This document shows, in pieces, positions 9,233 through 17,551 of a DNA stretch of 47,083 bases. The notes under the pieces are model-generated. The model saw only the letters and a list, made by a program, of their open reading frames with translations. It was not told the DNA's origin and did no database searches. The stretch comes from Bacillota bacterium. GTDB lineage: Bacteria; Bacillota; Dethiobacteria; DTU022; UBA8154. The position numbers were made by a program, and so were the translations under genes. The stretch lies in contig DUNV01000015.1 of assembly GCA_012839215.1 (NCBI GenBank), positions 1-47,083 of the forward strand, written 5' to 3'. Position 1 is the first letter of the stretch. Every line of letters begins with the position of its first letter.

Positions 9233-9472
9233 TTAGTCCGACATCTTCCGAACGCAATCCTGGCATACTATTCTTCCGCTAAATTGTATAATTCCATCAG
9301 CATTCCCACAGAAAATGCATGCCGGCTCGTATTTCTTCAAAATGATTTTCTCCCCATCCACATAAATTTCCAGGGCATCCTTAATGCTGATACCCAAGGT
9401 ACGCCGTAGCTCAATAGGGATAACTACTCTCCCAAGTTCATCGACCTTTCTCACAATTCCTGTTGATTTCAA
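9233..9472 (-). CDS. abrB: AbrB-family transition-state regulator
   Basis: This 79-residue protein starts at TTG 9472 behind GGGG-rich ribosome-site sequence. The N-terminal swapped-hairpin DNA-binding domain reads TGIVRKVDELGRVVIPIELRRTLGI then DALEIYVDGEKIILKKY. The C-terminal part carries two cysteine pairs (CIFC and CQDC), a zinc-ribbon-like tail found in clostridial AbrB proteins. AbrB represses post-exponential genes during growth. Position after rsmI and beside metG matches B. subtilis. A sigma-A promoter and a Spo0A-type box in the leader suggest repression by Spo0A. Confidence 0.92.
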   Translation of the reverse strand: MKSTGIVRKVDELGRVVIPIELRRTLGISIKDALEIYVDGEKIILKKYEPACIFCGNADGIIQFSGRIVCQDCVRKMSD

Positions 9473-9495
9473 CCCCTCACACCCCTTTTACAGTT

Positions 9496-9502
9496 TTCGA
9501 CA
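9496..9502 (-). promoter_or_regulatory. Spo0A-type box in the abrB leader
   Basis: The - strand reads TGTCGAA, an exact core 0A box, about 17 bases downstream of the abrB -10 element. In B. subtilis, Spo0A~P represses abrB from 0A boxes just downstream of its promoters; the same layout is inferred here. Confidence 0.6.
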
Positions 9503-9518
9503 TATACTTCCATGAAAT

Positions 9519-9548
9519 ATTATACAGGTAAGTGCGAGGGGAGGTCAA
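9519..9548 (-). promoter_or_regulatory. Sigma-A promoter of abrB
   Basis: On the - strand, TTGACC (9548-9543) and TATAAT (9524-9519) have an 18-base spacer and lie about 50 bases upstream of the abrB start. Confidence 0.75.
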
Positions 9549-9625
9549 TACCTTTTTTACATAAATAAGTAAAACCATCATATTATTGGCAAATTAGGCT
9601 TTTTTTGCACCCTTCATCGTGCCGA

Positions 9626-11656
9626 TCATGAATCCTGTTCCCAAAAAATAGCTATCTTGTCCCCGCTATGCAGTTTTCCCGTCAGGGTGGCAGGTTTCCC
9701 ATTGTGGATCATGATCAGTCTACCTCGTGGTTTGCTGCGATCAAAGTCGATATAATCAAAAATGTTTATAAAGGAGGGGGCCGGTTCTGCCGGAATTTGA
9801 ATCGGTTCGTCGTTGACATTGATGGTCAGCGTAGTGGTTTTTCCCTGGACCATGGTTTCTGGGGCCTTGTCTTCTTTTGTTTCTTCCTCGGGGAATCTGG
9901 CCGATATTTTATCATCTGGTTTGAGTATCTGTTCCAAATCGGCTTCAATGCCATTTATTTCCCAGCCGACAGGGCTGGCTTGCAATTTCATCGTCTTTAG
10001 AAATGTGCCCAGATTTCCAAATTGCCACTTCAGCCTATCCCCATTTTGGAGAAGTGTCCCCTCGTCTTCAATCCTTTTTCCATTGAGATAGATGGCCAAG
10101 GGCAGGGAGCAGGGCTGCCCGTTTAAATAGACTTGCCTCCTGCCCTGCAGGGGGAGGACCTCGGAAACCTTCAGCTGGCGGGCCGGGCCGTCCCTGGCCT
10201 CTTCTACTGTGATATTATCGTTGTTCTTCACAACTGTTTCCAAAGAGGCAATCTCCCCATTGAGGCGAATAATTGCGCTTTCCCCGGCGTTGCCTGTAAA
10301 GAACCTTTCTTCCCCATTAACAGAGATTTTAATTCCCGGGCCACGTCTGCCGATCATTTTTTGCGAACTGAACCCGGCAGCAATGAGGACATTCCCCACC
10401 CTAAGATTTTCTGTATCCAGCAGCCGGACTACTTTTTCATTGACTGTCAGGTAGGAAAAGCCAAAATAACTTTTTTGCTGTGCGGCCACGGCGATACCAA
10501 AAGGCGTGATCGATTCCGGCCCTTTTAGTTTCCTGCCGGTATAGGTGATTTGCTGGATAATTTCCCTGCCGCGTATGACGACCATTTTGGTGGGGAGTTT
10601 TAGCCTTTCGGCAATCTTTTCCTTGAGAAAGGGTGTCTGGCTGCCCCCTCCAATTAAAAATACGGCCCGGGGGGGGCCATCATTGTACTCCTCTACCGTC
10701 GAGGCGATGGCATCGGCCAACTTTTCCACTGCTGGTTCGATAACGGCCAGAATTTCTTCCCCGGGAAGGTTATAGCTGTTTCCCAGGATATCCTGAAAGG
10801 AGATTTTGGCCTTTTTTTGTGCCAGTTTCAGCTTAACCGTTTCCGCTGCCTGGAAATCGAGCAAATACGTTTCGGCAAGGTGTTCGCTGATTTCATCCCC
10901 GGCCAGGGGTACCATGGCATAGCCACTCACTGCGCCCCGATACGTAAGGGCGATATCTGTCGTGCCGGCACCGACATCGACGAGGGCGAGGTTTAAGGCA
11001 CGATACTCATGGGGGATGGTTACATTCAGGGCGGCAATGGGTTCCAGGGTAAGATTATGAACAGCCAGCCCCAGTTTTTCCACAACGGTGAGCAGGCTGT
11101 CGATGACCACCTGGGGAAGGAATGTAGCCAGGACCTCGATACCGATTTTGTTGCCGCTTTGCCCGATGAGGTTGGTGATGGGGTACCCATCCAAAAGGTA
11201 GGCTACCGTTGTATAGCCGACACAATAGTAGCGGTCGGCACCGGCAGCAGCAGTTTCCTCATCAAAAAGGGTTTGCCTGGCCCTTTCCACGGCTTCCAAC
11301 TGCCAGGGGGCAATCTCTTCCCGGCGTATTTTTTGCTTTTGAGGAAATTCTTTGACCAGCTGGTAACGGCAGGTCTTTAAGGCTCTCCCGGCGGCGGCAA
11401 TGGCAACCCTTTCCAGGGGGATTCCCAGCCGTTTTTCCAATTTTTCTTTGACCTCCCGGGATGTTTTTACGACGCCCTCAATGTTCTGTATCTGCCCGTC
11501 AAACATATCCCTTTCCTGGTGGAAGGCAACCTCAGAGGTAAGGACGCGGAGCTTATCGTTTTCCGGGTAACAGACAATGCCGACGACGCTGCGGGTTCCT
11601 ATATCCATGGCGAAAATAAGCTTGTTGGGATCAGTGATGATTTGATGTCTTGACAA
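9626..11656 (-). CDS. FtsA-like actin-fold ATPase with long C-terminal extension
   Basis: The protein has about 676 residues from TTG 11656, which has GAGGTG six bases upstream; the track's GTG at 11665 lacks a ribosome site. Residues 1-400 form an actin-fold ATPase of the FtsA/PilM type: FAMDIGTRSVVGIV (phosphate 1), LALVDVGAGTTDIAL (phosphate 2) and AVFLIGGGSQTPFLKEKIAERL (adenosine loop). An SHS2-like region is inserted at about residues 80-190. Normal FtsA is about 420 residues and ends in an amphipathic helix. Here some 270 further residues follow, with repeated short segments such as LLQNGDRLKW, LKPDDKISARF and LHSGDKIAIFW that look like beta-grasp or DUF348-like folds. It lies alone between abrB and metG, not in a dcw cluster, so I infer a paralogue of divisome FtsA with unknown function. 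Confidence 0.75.
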   Translation of the reverse strand: MSRHQIITDPNKLIFAMDIGTRSVVGIVCYPENDKLRVLTSEVAFHQERDMFDGQIQNIEGVVKTSREVKEKLEKRLGIPLERVAIAAAGRALKTCRYQLVKEFPQKQKIRREEIAPWQLEAVERARQTLFDEETAAAGADRYYCVGYTTVAYLLDGYPITNLIGQSGNKIGIEVLATFLPQVVIDSLLTVVEKLGLAVHNLTLEPIAALNVTIPHEYRALNLALVDVGAGTTDIALTYRGAVSGYAMVPLAGDEISEHLAETYLLDFQAAETVKLKLAQKKAKISFQDILGNSYNLPGEEILAVIEPAVEKLADAIASTVEEYNDGPPRAVFLIGGGSQTPFLKEKIAERLKLPTKMVVIRGREIIQQITYTGRKLKGPESITPFGIAVAAQQKSYFGFSYLTVNEKVVRLLDTENLRVGNVLIAAGFSSQKMIGRRGPGIKISVNGEERFFTGNAGESAIIRLNGEIASLETVVKNNDNITVEEARDGPARQLKVSEVLPLQGRRQVYLNGQPCSLPLAIYLNGKRIEDEGTLLQNGDRLKWQFGNLGTFLKTMKLQASPVGWEINGIEADLEQILKPDDKISARFPEEETKEDKAPETMVQGKTTTLTINVNDEPIQIPAEPAPSFINIFDYIDFDRSKPRGRLIMIHNGKPATLTGKLHSGDKIAIFWEQDS

Positions 11657-11742
11657 GTGAAGCACCTCACATTGCTGATTCTGATCATAGTATTTTCCTC
11701 TTTTGGGTCATTTTCCTGCTTTACGCGCAGATATTGCTAAAT

Positions 11743-11771
11743 TTGCCCACCTATTTATTTTATGGTATAAT
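11743..11771 (+). promoter_or_regulatory. Sigma-A promoter of metG
   Basis: TTGCCC at 11743-11748 and TATAAT at 11766-11771 are 17 bases apart. The leader to the metG ATG is only about 35 bases, too short for a T-box or SAM riboswitch. Confidence 0.7.
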
Positions 11772-11812
11772 TACTCATTGTTGTAGAAGGACATAAGGAG
11801 GCAGGTTTTTGC

Positions 11813-13795
11813 ATGGAACGAGGGGAAAAGACATTTTTCATCACAACTCCCATTTATTATCCCAGTGATAAGTTGCATGTTGGGCATTCCTATACAACAG
11901 TTGCCGCCGATGCCCTGGCCCGCTTTAAGCGGTTGATCGGTTTTGATGTCTGGTTTTTAACGGGGACGGATGAGCATGGTCAGAAAATACAGCGCAGTGC
12001 AGAAGCGGCGGGGAAAGATCCCCAAGCTTTTGTGGACGGGATCGTCGCCTGGATAAAGGAGCTTTGGTCCATGCTCGATATTTCCTACGATGATTTTATC
12101 AGGACTACTGAACCACGCCATAAGGAAGCCGTTCAGCATATTTTTAACAAACTGTATCAGCAGGGTGATATTTATAAGGGGCGCTATGAAGGCTGGTACT
12201 GTACACCCTGCGAGGCCTTTTGGACAGCACGGCAGGCAGAGGATGGTAATTGTCCGGATTGTGGCCGGCCTGTGGAGCTGGTTGCCGAGGAAGGCTATTT
12301 TTTTCGCATGTCCAAATACGCTGATAAACTTTTACAATATATCGAGGCAAATCCGGATTTTATTCAACCCACATCCCGCAAAAATGAAATGATTAACAAT
12401 TTCCTTCGTCCGGGCCTGGAAGATCTTTATGTTTCCAGGTCCACCTTTGATTGGGGTATCCCCATTCCTTTTGCCCCCAAGAACGTCATCTACGTCTGGC
12501 TGGATGCCCTCAGCAACTATATTACCGCGCTCGGTTATTCATCCGATGATGAGACGTTGTTTCACAGGTATTGGCCGGCCGATGTGCATCTCATGGCTAA
12601 GGAAATTATCCGCTTTCATACCATTTACTGGCCCATTTTTCTCATGGCTTTGGGGATCCCTTTGCCTAGGCAGGTATTTGGGCATGGCTGGCTGATCATG
12701 AAGGAAGGGAAAATGTCCAAGTCCCGGGGGAATGTTGTCGATCCCACCTTGTTGATTCAGCGCTACGGTTCAGACAGTCTGCGCTATTTCCTACTGAGGG
12801 AAATCCCCTTTGGGACGGATGGTGTTTTCAGTAACGAATCTATGTTGCTGCGGATCAACAGCGATCTGGCCAACGATCTTGGCAACCTTCTCAGCCGTAC
12901 GATTACTATGGTGGAACGCTATTTTGGAGGCGTTATCCCTACCCCGGAGCCGGAGGAAACGACGGTGGATGGCCAGCTCAAAAATACGGCCCTTTCCACA
13001 CCCGCACGCCTGGAAGGGTTGATGAATAAGCTGCAGTTGAGCAGCGCGCTGGAGGCCCTCTGGGCCCTGGTGCGGCGTTCAAATAAATATATCGATGAGA
13101 ATACCCCCTGGTCGCTGGCCAAGAGTGAGGATAAAAAGGGTCGCCTGGGCACTGTTCTCTATAATCTTTGTGAGTCCCTCCGTTTTATCGGCGTTCTCCT
13201 GCTCCCCTTTATGCCCCGTACGCCCGGCCGGATCTGGTCACAGCTGGGCATGAATGATCTTCCCGCCTTGCAGGATTGGCAAAGCCTGTCCCGCTGGGGG
13301 CTTTTGCCGCCGGGTATCAAGGCTGAGCGCCAGGCGGATCTTTTCCCCCGTCTGGATGTGGAAGGGGAACTGAAGGCACTTCTGGGGGAAACGCGGCCCC
13401 CCGAAGGGAAGAGGGATGCCAAGGAAAAAATCCCCGAAATAATTTCTACCAAGGAAGGAGTGGAAAAAATGATCTCAATTGATGATTTTGGCAAAGTTGA
13501 CATTCGCGTTGGTGAGATTGTTTCTGCTGAACCTGTGCCGAAAACCAACAAGCTGTTGGTGATGAAGGTAGATGTGGGGGAAGAAGAACCCCGGCAGATC
13601 GTTGCCGGTATTGCGGAATATTATTCTGCTGAGGAGCTGCAGGGTAAGAAAGCACTCTTTGTGGTAAATTTAAAACCTGTCAAACTGAGGGGCCTGCTCT
13701 CCGAGGGGATGATCCTGGCCGCCACAGCTGAGGAGGGCAAGTTGGCCCTGACGACGATAGACAGCCAGCTTCCTGCCGGGAGCAAGATTTCATGA
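11813..13795 (+). CDS. metG: Methionyl-tRNA synthetase
   Basis: This class I synthetase charges tRNA-Met. It has 660 residues from ATG 11813, with AGGAGGCAGG upstream. The HIGH-type motif is HVGHSYTT near residue 22. The zinc knuckle is built from CTPC and CPDC pairs near residues 127-147. KMSKS appears as EGKMSKSRGNVVDP near residue 300. The helical anticodon-binding domain follows. A C-terminal EMAP/Trbp111 tRNA-binding domain occupies about residues 555-660 (DIRVGEIVSAEPVPKTNKLLVMKVDVG). It is the counterpart of B. subtilis metS after abrB and overlaps tatD by four bases (ATGA). Confidence 0.97.
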   Translation: MERGEKTFFITTPIYYPSDKLHVGHSYTTVAADALARFKRLIGFDVWFLTGTDEHGQKIQRSAEAAGKDPQAFVDGIVAWIKELWSMLDISYDDFIRTTEPRHKEAVQHIFNKLYQQGDIYKGRYEGWYCTPCEAFWTARQAEDGNCPDCGRPVELVAEEGYFFRMSKYADKLLQYIEANPDFIQPTSRKNEMINNFLRPGLEDLYVSRSTFDWGIPIPFAPKNVIYVWLDALSNYITALGYSSDDETLFHRYWPADVHLMAKEIIRFHTIYWPIFLMALGIPLPRQVFGHGWLIMKEGKMSKSRGNVVDPTLLIQRYGSDSLRYFLLREIPFGTDGVFSNESMLLRINSDLANDLGNLLSRTITMVERYFGGVIPTPEPEETTVDGQLKNTALSTPARLEGLMNKLQLSSALEALWALVRRSNKYIDENTPWSLAKSEDKKGRLGTVLYNLCESLRFIGVLLLPFMPRTPGRIWSQLGMNDLPALQDWQSLSRWGLLPPGIKAERQADLFPRLDVEGELKALLGETRPPEGKRDAKEKIPEIISTKEGVEKMISIDDFGKVDIRVGEIVSAEPVPKTNKLLVMKVDVGEEEPRQIVAGIAEYYSAEELQGKKALFVVNLKPVKLRGLLSEGMILAATAEEGKLALTTIDSQLPAGSKIS

Positions 13796-14577
13796 ACGGG
13801 GGTAAGGCCGCTGCCCTTGCCGATAGCCATGCCCACCTTGATTTTAAGGATTTTGATGAGGATAGGGAAAATGTTCTGGAGAGGGCGGAGAAGGCCGGCG
13901 TTCAATTAATCATTAATGTAGGTTTCGATATGGCTTCCTCCCTAAGGGCTGTCGAACTGGCGGGCAAATATTCACCAATTTATGCTGCTGTGGGAATCCA
14001 CCCCCACGAGGCGGCACGGGTGCCGGAGGGGTATTTACAAAAATTGGAGGATATGGCCAAACACCCCAAGGTAGTGGCCATTGGGGAAATAGGGCTGGAT
14101 TTTTTCCGGAACCGGTCTCCCCGGCCGGAGCAGAGGGAAGTTTTTCAGGCACAGCTCGCTCTGGCCAGGAGAATAAACCTACCGGTGATCATTCATGACC
14201 GGGAAGCCCATGATGAAATAGTGGAGACTTTTGAAAAAGAGGGATTACCAGAGGCCAGGGGTGTCATACACTGTTTTTCCGGTGATGTGGCCCTGGCAAA
14301 AACGCTACTTGACATGGGGTTTTATATCTCTATTGCCGGACCTGTTACATATAAAAAGAATATCGTTTTGGGCCAAGTGGCATCCATGGTGCCCCCGGGG
14401 AGGTTGCTCGTGGAAACCGATGCCCCATTTCTGCCACCCCATCCCTTGCGTGGTAAACGTAATGAGCCGGCCTATGTCAAGTATACTGCCGAGAAAGTAG
14501 CTGCCTTGCGGGGAAGGACACTGGGTTATCTGGGTCAACAATGCCTGGAGAATACCCGTAACCTTTTTCGCATATGA
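13792..14577 (+). CDS. tatD: TatD-family metal-dependent hydrolase (YabD-like DNase)
   Basis: This 261-residue TIM-barrel hydrolase starts at ATG 13792, overlapping the metG stop. Metal-binding motifs of the family are present: DSHAHLDF at the N-terminus, AVGIHPHEAARV, AIGEIGLDFFRN with the conserved Glu, VIIHDREAHDE, GVIHCFSGD, and LLVETDAPFLPPHPLRGKRNEP with the catalytic Asp. TatD proteins show 3'-5' DNase activity. The metG-tatD-yabE order is the one found in B. subtilis. Confidence 0.94.
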   Translation: MNGGKAAALADSHAHLDFKDFDEDRENVLERAEKAGVQLIINVGFDMASSLRAVELAGKYSPIYAAVGIHPHEAARVPEGYLQKLEDMAKHPKVVAIGEIGLDFFRNRSPRPEQREVFQAQLALARRINLPVIIHDREAHDEIVETFEKEGLPEARGVIHCFSGDVALAKTLLDMGFYISIAGPVTYKKNIVLGQVASMVPPGRLLVETDAPFLPPHPLRGKRNEPAYVKYTAEKVAALRGRTLGYLGQQCLENTRNLFRI

Positions 14578-14622
14578 TCATGTAATGCCGAGCGGGATTA
14601 TTAACTCCCGTGGATTGGTAGC

Positions 14623-15681
14623 TTGGAAAAGTGTGGTGTTTTATTGATGGTTACGGGAAAAGTCGGCACGGAGATAAGACCCTGCTTTTATCTTCCGGCC
14701 TGTATTTTGCTTTTGGGTGGTGCACTCCTTGGTTTCCGCCTGCTTTCTACAGTGGAAGTGGTGATCGACGATGCAGGAAGCCAGTATGAGGTAGAATCTA
14801 GGGCAACAAGTGTGGGGGATTTGCTGGAGGAACAAGAAATCGAGGTAAGATTTCATGATAAAATTTACCCCGGGGTTTATGCGCCGCTAAAAAATGGTAT
14901 GAAAATTACTATTGAGAGAACATTCCCCATAGTATTAAGCGTGAGGGGAGCGGCTGCTACATATTATACGTCGGCCCCTACGGTTAAAAAATTTTTAGAG
15001 GAAATGAACATTCCGGATGGTGGTTTTTTTGTGGTACCGCCGCCGGAAAATTTATTGCTGCCGGGGGCGGAGATTACCCTTATTCCCCGCAGGGTGGTTT
15101 CCGAGTTCGAACAGAAAAAGATTCCCTATAACACCTTCAAGGAAGAGGATAGGGAACTTCCCAAGGGGAAGTACACGGTCGTGCAGCAGGGCCATGAGGG
15201 AATCCTTGAGTTGGAATATAAGGTGGTTTATGCCGGGGATAAGGAGTTTTCCCGGGAACTTATTCAGGAAAAAATATTGAAGGATCCCCAGGATGCGAAA
15301 GTCAGAATTGGGACGGCGCCCCGGGTTGCCCCCAAAAGCCCGGCCGCAGTTGCCTCCCGGGGTGAAAGGATTTATGATTATAGCAGGGAGGGTCTGGCCT
15401 CCTGGTATGGAACAAAGTTTCATGGTCGACGGACCAGCAGCGGGGAGATTTTTGATCAGAATGGCCTGACGGGGGCCCATCGCCAGTTGCCCTTTGGAAC
15501 ACAGGTTAAAGTGACATTTTTACGGACAGGAAAAAGTGTCTATGTCACTATTAATGATCGGGGGCCCCAAAGCAGCGAAAGGATAATCGATCTCTCCATG
15601 GCGGCGGCTGATAGAATCGGCTTGAAACCTTATGGGGTAGGGCGAGTAAGGATTGAAGCGATCGAACCGGGTAAAAAATGA
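14623..15681 (+). CDS. YabE/Rpf-type wall protein: DUF348, G5 and RlpA-like domains
   Basis: The protein has 352 residues from TTG 14623; ATG 14647 (MVTGKVGTEIRPCF) is an alternative and neither has a strong ribosome site. A membrane anchor at about residues 23-45 (FYLPACILLLGGALLGFRLL) is followed by DUF348-type modules (VVIDDAGSQYEVESRATSVGD, then VLSVRGAAATYYTS). A G5-like domain covers about residues 160-235. The C-terminal 90 residues are an RlpA-type double-psi beta-barrel: GLASWYGTKFHGRRTSSGE, LTGAHRQLPFGTQVKVT, VTINDRGP and RIIDLSMAAADRIGL, with the family Asp retained. RlpA proteins cleave naked glycan strands. The YabE stalk usually carries a 3D head, so this RlpA version is a variant; its 3D-headed paralogue is the next gene. 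Confidence 0.85.
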   Translation: MEKCGVLLMVTGKVGTEIRPCFYLPACILLLGGALLGFRLLSTVEVVIDDAGSQYEVESRATSVGDLLEEQEIEVRFHDKIYPGVYAPLKNGMKITIERTFPIVLSVRGAAATYYTSAPTVKKFLEEMNIPDGGFFVVPPPENLLLPGAEITLIPRRVVSEFEQKKIPYNTFKEEDRELPKGKYTVVQQGHEGILELEYKVVYAGDKEFSRELIQEKILKDPQDAKVRIGTAPRVAPKSPAAVASRGERIYDYSREGLASWYGTKFHGRRTSSGEIFDQNGLTGAHRQLPFGTQVKVTFLRTGKSVYVTINDRGPQSSERIIDLSMAAADRIGLKPYGVGRVRIEAIEPGKK

Positions 15682-15754
15682 TTAGAAAAGAGACCGCACT
15701 GCTAAAAAAACGTGCTTTATCCTAACGTTATTGTATCTTTAATATGAACGGACC

Positions 15755-15791
15755 GGGGAGCATCTGCCCTGAAGAAAGGGTAGCTGCTCCC
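15755..15791 (+). terminator. Stem-loop, possible terminator after the RlpA-headed gene
   Basis: GGGAGCA pairs with TGCTCCC and an inner CCCT pairs with AGGG around GAAGAA. A short T-rich stretch follows (TTCTGATTATCTTT). I looked for a c-di-AMP (ydaO) riboswitch in this gap, because such elements often precede wall hydrolases, and did not find a convincing one. Confidence 0.45.
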
Positions 15792-15823
15792 TTCTGATTA
15801 TCTTTGGCATGAAGTTTATGCAG

Positions 15824-15853
15824 TTGGGCCATATTTTAAGTTAAACGTATAAT
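15824..15853 (+). promoter_or_regulatory. Sigma-A-type promoter for the 3D-domain gene
   Basis: TTGGGC at 15824-15829 and TATAAT at 15848-15853 have an 18-base spacer, about 60 bases before the start at 15916. Confidence 0.55.
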
Positions 15854-15915
15854 TACTTATTTTGTTGACTAGAATACAGCTCTGAAACGTAGTCATTTTT
15901 TTGGGGGAGATATTG

Positions 15916-17007
15916 ATGGAAGAAAATGAAATAGAACCTCTTCTGCACGGTTCAGGTGCTAAAAAAAGGAAAAGAAGAAGGAATTTCGAAATAGGAGTTT
16001 TTTTATTACTGGCGCTGGCCCTGTTTGCGTTTTTCTATTGCCACCAACATAAAGAAATACTAGTAATTGATGGGACGGAAAAGAAGCAATATTCTACATT
16101 TAGCGGGACCGTGGAGGAGTTTCTGCTGGAAAAAGGCCTGGGCTTGCAGGAATATGATAAAGTAGTGCCCGCCAGAAGCGAGCAGCTTGCGGATGGGGAT
16201 ATCATTGTCATAAAACGTGCCACCCCGGTTTTTTTAACTGTAGCCGGCCGTGGCAGAAAAGTTTGGACCCATGCCCAGGAGGCGGCAGGCCTCCTAAGGG
16301 AACAAAATGTTGAGTTAAAGGAAGATGATCAAATATTTCCGGCGCTGAACCATCCTTTAAAAGCCGGGGATACAGTTGCTGTTGTCAGAATAGTAAAGGA
16401 ATATAAGGTTTCCCGGGTAAAACTTCCCTATAGAACAATTCGTATTCCCAACCCTGATTTGGAAAGTGGTGCGGTCCATGTCCGGCAAGAGGGCCGGGAG
16501 GGCCTGCGTGAAGAAATCTGGGAACTGACGAAAGAGGATGGTAGGGAAATATCCAGGGTTTTAGTTTCCAGCACAGTGGATGAACCCCAGGACCTTATCC
16601 TGGAGCAGGGGGAGAAAAACGTTCTTTCCCGGGCTGGCCGCAACATACACTATGAAAGGGTTATCATCGCCGAGGCCACGGCCTATTGCCCCGGTACCCC
16701 GGGATCGGGTTGTCCTATTGATGAAAGGGGTGCTGCAGTGTGCACCGGGTTTTATAACGATGGCTATACTTTTACCGGCGTTAGGGCCAGGGCCGGCGAT
16801 GGGACAAGGGAAACGCCCCATATTATTGCCGTGGATCCCCAGGTTATCCCCCTTAAATCATTGGTTTATCTGGAAGGCTATGGTTATGCCCGGGCCGAGG
16901 ATACGGGAGGTGCTATCAAAGGTGCCAAAATAGATTTACTGTTCGATAAACACAGGGAGGCATTAGCCTTTGGCAGGAAGAAATTAAGGGTTTATATCTT
17001 AAAGTAA
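15916..17007 (+). CDS. YabE-type wall protein: DUF348, G5 and 3D (MltA-like) domains
   Basis: I prefer ATG 15916 ([10 protein letters not shown]), because GGGGGAG lies six bases upstream; the track's TTG at 15901 would place that site inside the gene. The protein has 363 residues. A Lys/Arg-rich cytoplasmic stub (KKRKRRR) is followed by a TM anchor ([17 protein letters not shown]) and two DUF348 modules ([39 protein letters not shown]). A G5 domain spans about residues 160-235. The C-terminal 3D domain reads [41 protein letters not shown] and [17 protein letters not shown], keeping the three Asp residues that name the domain. It is related to resuscitation and wall-remodelling proteins and probably acts on peptidoglycan outside the membrane. 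Confidence 0.9.
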   Translation: MEENEIEPLLHGSGAKKRKRRRNFEIGVFLLLALALFAFFYCHQHKEILVIDGTEKKQYSTFSGTVEEFLLEKGLGLQEYDKVVPARSEQLADGDIIVIKRATPVFLTVAGRGRKVWTHAQEAAGLLREQNVELKEDDQIFPALNHPLKAGDTVAVVRIVKEYKVSRVKLPYRTIRIPNPDLESGAVHVRQEGREGLREEIWELTKEDGREISRVLVSSTVDEPQDLILEQGEKNVLSRAGRNIHYERVIIAEATAYCPGTPGSGCPIDERGAAVCTGFYNDGYTFTGVRARAGDGTRETPHIIAVDPQVIPLKSLVYLEGYGYARAEDTGGAIKGAKIDLLFDKHREALAFGRKKLRVYILK

Positions 17008-17044
17008 TCGTGTATCCACTCTCTATTTCTCCATCCTAAAAAAT

Positions 17045-17072
17045 TTGACAAAGAAAAAATGGTATGTTAAGT
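17045..17072 (+). promoter_or_regulatory. Putative promoter of the cold-shock gene
   Basis: TTGACA at 17045-17050 is followed after 16 bases by TTAAGT. The -10 is weak. A 5' leader of about 50 bases would precede the csp start. Confidence 0.45.
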
Positions 17073-17128
17073 TTATTATGTGTGTGTCCCAACCCCACAG
17101 ATTTTTATTTAGGAGGTATCTTGTCAAT

Positions 17129-17326
17129 ATGTTGGGAAAGGTTAAATGGTTTAGCAAGGAGAAGGGCTATGGATTTATTGAGCGGGAGGACGGCGAGGAT
17201 GTTTTCGTCCATTACTCTGCTATCCAGCAGGAAGGATTCAAAACGCTTGCTGAAGGGGAAGAAGTCGAGTTTGAGATTGTGGAAGGAAGCAGGGGCCCGC
17301 AGGCGGCTAATGTAACCAAGATTTAA
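17129..17326 (+). CDS. Cold-shock domain protein (CspA family)
   Basis: The true start is ATG 17129 ([17 protein letters not shown]), with AGGAGG 12 bases upstream. The extra 28 residues in the ORF track come from the leader. The 65-residue protein is one OB-fold with both RNA-binding motifs: RNP1-like KGYGFIE and RNP2-like DVFVHYSAI. It binds single-stranded nucleic acid and acts as an RNA chaperone. It is followed by a strong terminator, so it is monocistronic. Confidence 0.95.
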   Translation: MLGKVKWFSKEKGYGFIEREDGEDVFVHYSAIQQEGFKTLAEGEEVEFEIVEGSRGPQAANVTKI

Positions 17327-17394
17327 TCTGTGAGGGCAGGGACGCCTAAAAGTACTGTCTCTGTATATCATCAAGAATTATCTATGGCGATACA

Positions 17395-17424
17395 AAGGAG
17401 AGGCTTTTGTCCTCTCTTTTTTTT
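17395..17424 (+). terminator. Intrinsic terminator after csp
   Basis: AGGAGAGG and TCCTCTCT form a hairpin around a short loop, followed by eight T residues. Confidence 0.85.
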
Positions 17425-17480
17425 ATATGCCCGGGCGAGGTTGCCACAGTACTATTGCACTGGCAATTTTTTCTGGAGGT

Positions 17481-17509
17481 GAAGGATTTTTTGCCCGGAT
17501 AGGGAATGA
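17481..17509 (+). promoter_or_regulatory. Sigma-H-type promoter of hpf
   Basis: GAAGGATTT at 17481-17489 and AGGGAATGA at 17501-17509 are 11 bases apart, close to the Bacillus sigma-H consensus RNAGGAWWW-N11/12-RNNGAATWW. It lies about 43 bases before hpf. In B. subtilis the orthologue yvyD is under sigma-B and sigma-H control, so the match fits established biology. Confidence 0.6.
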
Positions 17510-17551
17510 TAAATTTAGATGGGGTTGTGGTAGAAAGGAGTTGTCCATTCA

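Noticed and set aside
11666-11812. Possible T-box or SAM riboswitch before metG
   Set aside because: The promoter lies so close to the gene that the leader is about 35 bases; no T-box sequence is visible.
15682-15915. Possible c-di-AMP (ydaO) riboswitch before the 3D-domain gene
   Set aside because: The gap holds a terminator-like hairpin and a promoter, but not the conserved ydaO core sequences that I could recognise.
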